Of a stretch of 9,176 nucleotides of DNA, positions 5,260 to 9,176 are shown piece after piece. The notes beneath the pieces were generated by a model, which had not been told where the DNA came from, did no database searches, and saw only the letters and a list, made by a program, of their open reading frames with translations. Origin of the DNA: an uncultured Erysipelotrichaceae bacterium (GTDB taxonomy: Bacteria; Bacillota_I; Bacilli_A; RFN20; CAG-826); NCBI GenBank assembly GCA_902793515.1, contig CADBDO010000029.1, positions 1 through 9,176 of the forward strand. Reading direction: 5' to 3'. The translations under genes were made by a program, and so were the position numbers. How positions within the stretch are numbered: the first letter of the stretch is position 1; each line of letters starts with the position of its first letter.

Positions 5260-5275
5260 GTTTTGTGCATCTTAT

Positions 5276-5304
5276 TTGTACCTAGAGCGTTTCGCCATTA
5301 TAAT
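5276..5304 (+). promoter_or_regulatory. Probable promoter of GGDEF gene
   Basis: A perfect TATAAT (5299-5304) is preceded at 17 bases by TTGTAC (5276-5281), a three-of-six -35. The leader would be about 34 bases. It lies just downstream of the previous terminator. Confidence 0.55.
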
Positions 5305-5344
5305 GTAACCAAAGCAGGGCAAATAGAACGTGTAGGTCTTTTTC

Positions 5345-6727
5345 ATGAATTTTGAAGAACTCGTTAATACGTACGCGGTACCCGCGTGTATTGTTTCAGT
5401 CCAGAAACTGAGTGCCGAAAAGTGGGGCGAGATCAGAATCATCGCCGGCAATAAGAGATACCTCGAAGACAACCATCTCCCAGATGATGTCGTTTTCGGC
5501 GACCTTTATGACAAGTACGCCCCAAATGACCATAACTTCGAGTCTTTTGCCTTCCGAAGCGCGGTCAAAAAAGAGAACCTCCACGCTTATATCCAACCTG
5601 ACAGATACGAAGTCTGGCTTGACTGCAACTGGATTCCTCTTTCGATGAATGACGGAGATATCTATTACATGGTCTTCACCATGGAGATGTTCCCTGTCGT
5701 CGATGAGAATAAGCTCCTCGACCGTGAGGCCGATGTTAATAATGATGTCCTCAAAACCTGCATCAAGCTCCACAAAGGAAACGACTTTGAGAAGACGATG
5801 CAAGAGGTCGCCGCGGATGTCAAAGAGCTTTGCTCACCACGGTTCTGCCGCATCCTCATCAGAGACAATGCCACAAAAGAATGCATCATCCTTTCTGAGG
5901 AAGGCGAAGACGATGTGTTTGCCCTTAACCTCGCCATGACGATGGAGAAGAGCCTCTATGACATCACCGAATGTTGGATCAGAGACATCGGTGGCAGCAA
6001 CTGCATCATCGCCAGAAACAGAGACGAGATGTCGATGATCAAAGAACGTGACCCTACCTGGTACAAATCGATCTGCGACTACAAAGTCACAAGCCTCATC
6101 CTCTTCCCGATCGAATATGGCAAAGAGGTCGTCGGCTTCATCTGGGCCGCGAACTTCGACGAGAAGAAAACCCAGAAGATCAAAGACACCCTTGAGCTCA
6201 CTTCTTACTTCATTGGCTCGTTCGTCATCAACCACCAGCTCTTTGGCAGGCTTGAGAAGATGTCGACCACCGACATGCTCACTGGCCTCCTTAACCGTGC
6301 AGCGATGGACAAACGCCTCGAAGCGATCCTTTCCAAGAAGTCCGAGGCTTATATGAGCCTTGGCATCTATTTCGCTGACGTGAATGGCCTAAAGAGGACC
6401 AATGACACCTATGGCCATCCAGCAGGGGATAGGTTGCTTAGATCGGCCGCAAATCTCTTAAGAGAGGTCTTCGAAGGGTATGAGATCTACCGCGTAGGCG
6501 GAGACGAATTCATGGTCTTCTGCCCAAACATGGACAAAAAGACCTTTGATGAGAAACTCAACTATATCCGCCAGATTCAAAGGGAGAGGGGAGACATCAT
6601 CCTCTCAATAGGTGGCAAATTCGAAACCGATTCCTCAAAGATCATCGAGGACATGAAGGAAGCCGACATCCTCATGTACGAAAGCAAAAAACGCTACTAC
6701 GAGTCGATCATCCACGAAAAGGCTTAA
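5345..6727 (+). CDS. Diguanylate cyclase, PAS-like + GAF-like + GGDEF
   Basis: A 460-residue soluble protein with no membrane segment. Residues 1-115 look like a PAS-type sensor (PACIVSV...IRIIAGNKRYL, ending WLDCNWIPL...IYYMVFTMEM), a pattern seen in many gut Bacillota signalling proteins. About 145-297 looks GAF-like (FCRILIRD; LILFPIEYGKEVVGFIWAANF) and ends in a helix leading to the output domain. The GGDEF domain spans about 300-456: TTDMLTGLLNR (308-318), the metal-site D345 in FADVNGLKRTND, YGHPAGDRLL, an intact GGDEF (385-389) and a C-terminal ILMYESKKR. It should make cyclic di-GMP from two GTP. The RxxD product-inhibition site is absent (FEGY at that position). The Asp in YGHPAGD favours c-di-GMP over cyclic GMP-AMP-type Hypr enzymes. 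No EAL or HD-GYP partner is nearby. The SD is weak (AGG eight bases before ATG). Sensed ligand unknown. Confidence 0.93.
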   Translation: MNFEELVNTYAVPACIVSVQKLSAEKWGEIRIIAGNKRYLEDNHLPDDVVFGDLYDKYAPNDHNFESFAFRSAVKKENLHAYIQPDRYEVWLDCNWIPLSMNDGDIYYMVFTMEMFPVVDENKLLDREADVNNDVLKTCIKLHKGNDFEKTMQEVAADVKELCSPRFCRILIRDNATKECIILSEEGEDDVFALNLAMTMEKSLYDITECWIRDIGGSNCIIARNRDEMSMIKERDPTWYKSICDYKVTSLILFPIEYGKEVVGFIWAANFDEKKTQKIKDTLELTSYFIGSFVINHQLFGRLEKMSTTDMLTGLLNRAAMDKRLEAILSKKSEAYMSLGIYFADVNGLKRTNDTYGHPAGDRLLRSAANLLREVFEGYEIYRVGGDEFMVFCPNMDKKTFDEKLNYIRQIQRERGDIILSIGGKFETDSSKIIEDMKEADILMYESKKRYYESIIHEKA

Positions 6728-6757
6728 GAACGCTAAATCCTTTCTAGCGGACCATAT

Positions 6758-6794
6758 AAAAAAGGACCCCATCCACCACAGGGGGTCTTTTTTT
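6758..6794 (+). terminator. Intrinsic terminator of GGDEF gene
   Basis: GACCCC (6765-6770) pairs with GGGGTC (6782-6787). The flanking six A and seven T extend the stem and provide the U-tract. A small extra hairpin, CGCTA (6731-6735) with TAGCG (6745-6749), lies just before it. Confidence 0.93.
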
Positions 6795-6848
6795 GCCTAA
6801 AATGTCCAGTTTTCAAAGCCCTACATAGTAGAATCGACCATGGATAAT

Positions 6849-6869
6849 CGCAAGTTTGTCATGCTTGCG
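6849..6869. repeat. Inverted repeat upstream of glycosidase gene
   Basis: CGCAAG (6849-6854) and CTTGCG (6864-6869) flank nine bases. It lies about 75 bases upstream of the proposed glycosidase promoter. It could be a regulator-binding site or chance. Apart from this and the promoter candidate I see no RNA gene, riboswitch or convincing ORF between 6795 and 7002. Confidence 0.4.
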
Positions 6870-6941
6870 TATTTGCATACAAAGGAAAATATAAGCAATC
6901 TGGACCGAAATTCAGCAATCAGTAGGTCTTTCATACGCTCT

Positions 6942-6971
6942 TTGTCGGTTCGTTGGGGCATATGGAATAAT
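6942..6971 (+). promoter_or_regulatory. Candidate promoter of glycosidase gene
   Basis: TTGTCG (6942-6947) and AATAAT (6966-6971) are separated by 18 bases, with a predicted start near 6978 and a short leader. An alternative pair, TTGCGT (6865-6870) and TATAAG (6890-6895), has a less favourable 19-base spacer and overlaps the inverted repeat. Confidence 0.35.
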
Positions 6972-7002
6972 TTAACGAGCCGAGAAAGAAATAGAGCAAA
7001 CA

Positions 7003-9176
7003 ATGAAAAAACTCAAATTGTTTGGGGTCCTTGCCGCTTCAGCCTTGATGATGATAGGCGCTGCGAATATGGCAGGAACCTCCGTCGACCGCGCTTTTGA
7101 ACCGTATGTCGGCGAACATCATGGCAAGTTCTATTCCGAGTATGCGTCAAGAAACGACCTCATCAAGGCCGGTTCCGCGACAAACCTCGAAATCGCCAGA
7201 GAAGGTATGGTCCTTCTTAAGAACCACGACAACATGTTGCCTCTCAAAGATGTGACGAATGTTTCCATCTTCGGTAAGAACAGCAACAGCAGCAAATGGC
7301 TCCGCGGTGGTGGCGGATCCGGTTCCGGCCGTATCAACGGCGAGACTGGCGTCGATATCGAACAGTCCCTCCAGAAAGTCGGAATGAACGTCAACCCAAC
7401 CCTCAAATCCTTCTACGAAGGCAGCTCTTCCGGCTCTGGCCGTGAAGGCACCACTCGTTATGACGGCGTCAACGACTTAGCCGTCGGTGAGACTCCAGTG
7501 TCCAGTTATACTGACGCAGTCAAAGCCAGCTTTGACGAATATAACGATGCCGCGTTCGTCGTCCTTGTCCGTTCTGGTTCCGAAGGTACTGACCTTGTTA
7601 CCATGAACGCCCGTGACTCCAGAAAGACCGGCGAGCCAACCGAAAGACACTCGCTCCAGCTTTCCCAAAACGAGCACGACATGATCGAGATGGTCAAGGA
7701 GAAATTCGACAAGATCATCATTCTCATCAACGCTGGTAACATCTTCCAGTGCGATGAATTCGAAAACGACGATAAGATTGGTGCCATCCTTTGGATGGGT
7801 ACCCCAGGCGCTGTCGGTGCTCAAGCCATCGGCGAAATCGTCACCGGTGCTGCCAACCCAAGCGGCCGTACCGTCGATACTTGGACCCGTGACTTCACCA
7901 AGGATCCTTCCTATCAGAACTTCGCTGACAACTCTCAGACCTACACCGACGAGAATGGTAAGCTCTACCGCGATTCCAATGGTGAGCCAATCCCGAACCA
8001 CACCATGATCAACGCGGATGGCACCCCAACCAGCACTTGTACTGAAGCAAGATGGGTTGATGCCGATCACTATGTCCCTAACCGTGGTCTCAATGGCTGC
8101 TACTGCGCCGCCTATAACAACTACGAAGAAGGCATCTATGTCGATTATCGTTACCATGAAACCCGCTACGCCGACATGGCCAAAGAAAACCAGGCTGCCG
8201 CCGATGCTTGGTACGACGGAGAAGAAGGTGTCATCTACCCATTCGGCTATGGTTTAAGCTACACCACCTTCGAACAGTCCATCGTTGATTTCTCCCCAGC
8301 CGAGAACACCGTCCTCACTGGCAAGAAGAAACTTATCTCCGTTGACGTCAAGGTCAAGAACACCGGTGATGTCGCCGGCAAGGAAGTCGTCCAGCTCTAC
8401 TGGAAAGCCCCTTACTATGAAGGCGGTATCGAAAAAGCTGACCACGTCTTATGCGCTTTCGGCAAGACCGATATGCTTGAGCCAGGCGATGAGCAAACCA
8501 TCAGCCTCAGCTTCAACCTCCAAGACTTTGCTGATTACGATTACACAGACGCTAACGAAAATGGTTTCAAAGGCTATGAGCTCGATGAGGGCGATTACGA
8601 AGTTCTCCTTATGAAGAACGCCCACGAGACCATCGAATCCAAGAAACTTTCCGTCAAGAAAGGCGGCATCCAGTTCAGAAATGACCGCTATACCGGACAC
8701 GAAGTCGTCAACCAGTTCTCTGATGATAACTTCTTCTGCTCCCTCCCAATGAGCGACTCCATCGGTTTCGACCACATGAGCCGTTCTAATTTCGAAGAAA
8801 CCTTCCCAACCCACCCAACCCTCGAAGAACGTACTCTTCCAGAAGGCAGCAAGTCCGAGGAATTCCTAACTCACTCCTTCGTCGTGGCTGACCTCGACGT
8901 CGAGCACAATGGCTACGTCTCCGAGGCCGCTTACAAGACCAAGCAAGACTTCATCGACAACGATTGGCACCAGGAGCCAGAAGCTCTTGCCAGCGGTGAA
9001 CGTACCATGTTCTCCGAGATGGTTGGCGCCGACTATGACGACCCACGTTGGGAAGAATGGCTCAATGAGTTCACCTATGATGAGCTTTTGAGATTCGTCC
9101 GCCGTCACGACAACACCTCATTAGACGCGATTGGCAAACCAAGCACCAATGACTCCGACGGTCCAAACCAGTACGA
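7003..9176 (+). CDS. Domain-permuted family 3 glycoside hydrolase (beta-glucosidase-like), 3' end outside window
   Basis: The frame is open from ATG 7003 to the window end (724 residues). MKKLKLFGVLAASALMMIG... is a signal peptide or N-terminal membrane anchor, so it acts outside the membrane. Domain order is reversed from usual GH3: the C-type alpha/beta sandwich comes first (about 60-425; REGMVLLKNHDNMLPL, GGGGSGSG at 102-109, GRTVDTW, EGIYVDYRY at 376-384, YPFGYGLSY at 412-420). A fibronectin-III-like domain follows (about 430-545; VKNTGDVAGKEVVQLY), and only then the start of the (beta/alpha)8 catalytic domain (from about 683; NDSDGPNQY at the very end). Such permutation is known in rumen enzymes, such as Butyrivibrio and Ruminococcus beta-glucosidases. 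Asp719 in DGP is probably the conserved subsite -1 residue; the nucleophile Asp lies beyond the window. Probable role: release of glucose or xylose from beta-linked oligosaccharides; exact substrate unknown. Codons are strongly C-ending. SD is weak (AGAG). Confidence 0.92.
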   Translation, partial: MKKLKLFGVLAASALMMIGAANMAGTSVDRAFEPYVGEHHGKFYSEYASRNDLIKAGSATNLEIAREGMVLLKNHDNMLPLKDVTNVSIFGKNSNSSKWLRGGGGSGSGRINGETGVDIEQSLQKVGMNVNPTLKSFYEGSSSGSGREGTTRYDGVNDLAVGETPVSSYTDAVKASFDEYNDAAFVVLVRSGSEGTDLVTMNARDSRKTGEPTERHSLQLSQNEHDMIEMVKEKFDKIIILINAGNIFQCDEFENDDKIGAILWMGTPGAVGAQAIGEIVTGAANPSGRTVDTWTRDFTKDPSYQNFADNSQTYTDENGKLYRDSNGEPIPNHTMINADGTPTSTCTEARWVDADHYVPNRGLNGCYCAAYNNYEEGIYVDYRYHETRYADMAKENQAAADAWYDGEEGVIYPFGYGLSYTTFEQSIVDFSPAENTVLTGKKKLISVDVKVKNTGDVAGKEVVQLYWKAPYYEGGIEKADHVLCAFGKTDMLEPGDEQTISLSFNLQDFADYDYTDANENGFKGYELDEGDYEVLLMKNAHETIESKKLSVKKGGIQFRNDRYTGHEVVNQFSDDNFFCSLPMSDSIGFDHMSRSNFEETFPTHPTLEERTLPEGSKSEEFLTHSFVVADLDVEHNGYVSEAAYKTKQDFIDNDWHQEPEALASGERTMFSEMVGADYDDPRWEEWLNEFTYDELLRFVRRHDNTSLDAIGKPSTNDSDGPNQY

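Noticed and set aside
5396..5803. 135-codon minus-strand ORF inside the GGDEF gene
   Set aside because: Shadow of a gene with clear domain content on the other strand; Val/Ile/Asp-rich translation without motifs.
6873..6895. Promoter TTGCAT with TATAAG
   Set aside because: Spacer is only 11 bases, too short for sigma-A; the 19- and 18-base alternatives nearby are more plausible.
6840..7100. 86-codon plus-strand ORF ahead of the glycosidase
   Set aside because: No ribosome binding site, overlaps the start of the glycosidase in another frame, and the composition is not protein-like. I treat the stretch as control region.
7477..8157. 226-codon minus-strand ORF
   Set aside because: Antisense shadow of the glycosidase. 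Strong preference for C-ending codons on + leaves opposite-strand frames free of stops; the translation is low-complexity and has no start signals.
8449..8814. 121-codon minus-strand ORF inside the glycosidase
   Set aside because: Same codon-bias shadow effect; no RBS, no recognisable domain.
1..9176. Insertion sequences, phage genes, toxin-antitoxin pairs, defence systems
   Set aside because: No transposase, integrase, nuclease or small paired ORFs with SD sites were found on either strand; all sizeable coding capacity is accounted for by the listed genes.

Overview
The window looks like part of a low-to-mid GC Bacillota chromosome, probably a gut- or rumen-type member of Bacilli (Erysipelotrichales/RF39-like). 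The placement is an inference of modest confidence. It rests on AAGGAGG-type ribosome binding sites, sigma-A-like promoters, Firmicutes-style lipoproteins, a PfoR/PTS_EIIC_2 family permease, a DUF3737 protein and a domain-permuted family 3 glycoside hydrolase. The standard code fits: Trp is TGG and no gene needs TGA read-through. The seven visible stop codons are six TAA, one TAG and no TGA.

Layout. The left edge holds the 3' half of a DUF3737 beta-helix gene (+). It converges on a leftward block (-) of three genes: a TalC-type transaldolase, a small alpha/beta hydrolase and an orphan PTS_EIIC_2/PfoR-type membrane protein. The two outer genes of this facing arrangement share a bidirectional terminator. 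A tRNA-Leu(CAA) gene diverges from the EIIC gene, and the roughly 100 bp between them is dense with signals: two back-to-back promoters, a cre-like catabolite site and a palindrome over the predicted EIIC transcription start. To the right all genes run on +: two lipoproteins of unknown function, a PAS-GAF-GGDEF diguanylate cyclase, and a family 3 glycosidase that runs off the right end.

The genes mostly look monocistronic. The tRNA gene, both lipoprotein genes and the GGDEF gene each have a plausible promoter and an intrinsic terminator. No multi-gene operon is evident. A loose theme is carbohydrate use (transaldolase, EIIC with a cre-like site, glycosidase) and surface or signalling functions (lipoproteins, cyclic-di-GMP synthesis), but sequence alone does not tie them into one pathway.

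Nothing here is a clear new multi-gene system. The points most worth checking are the EIIC/tRNA divergent control region, an in-frame 66-bp tandem duplication just behind the lipobox of the second lipoprotein, a probable leaderless start for the hydrolase, catalytic residues marking the TalC protein as a transaldolase rather than a fructose-6-phosphate aldolase, and the reversed domain order of the glycosidase.
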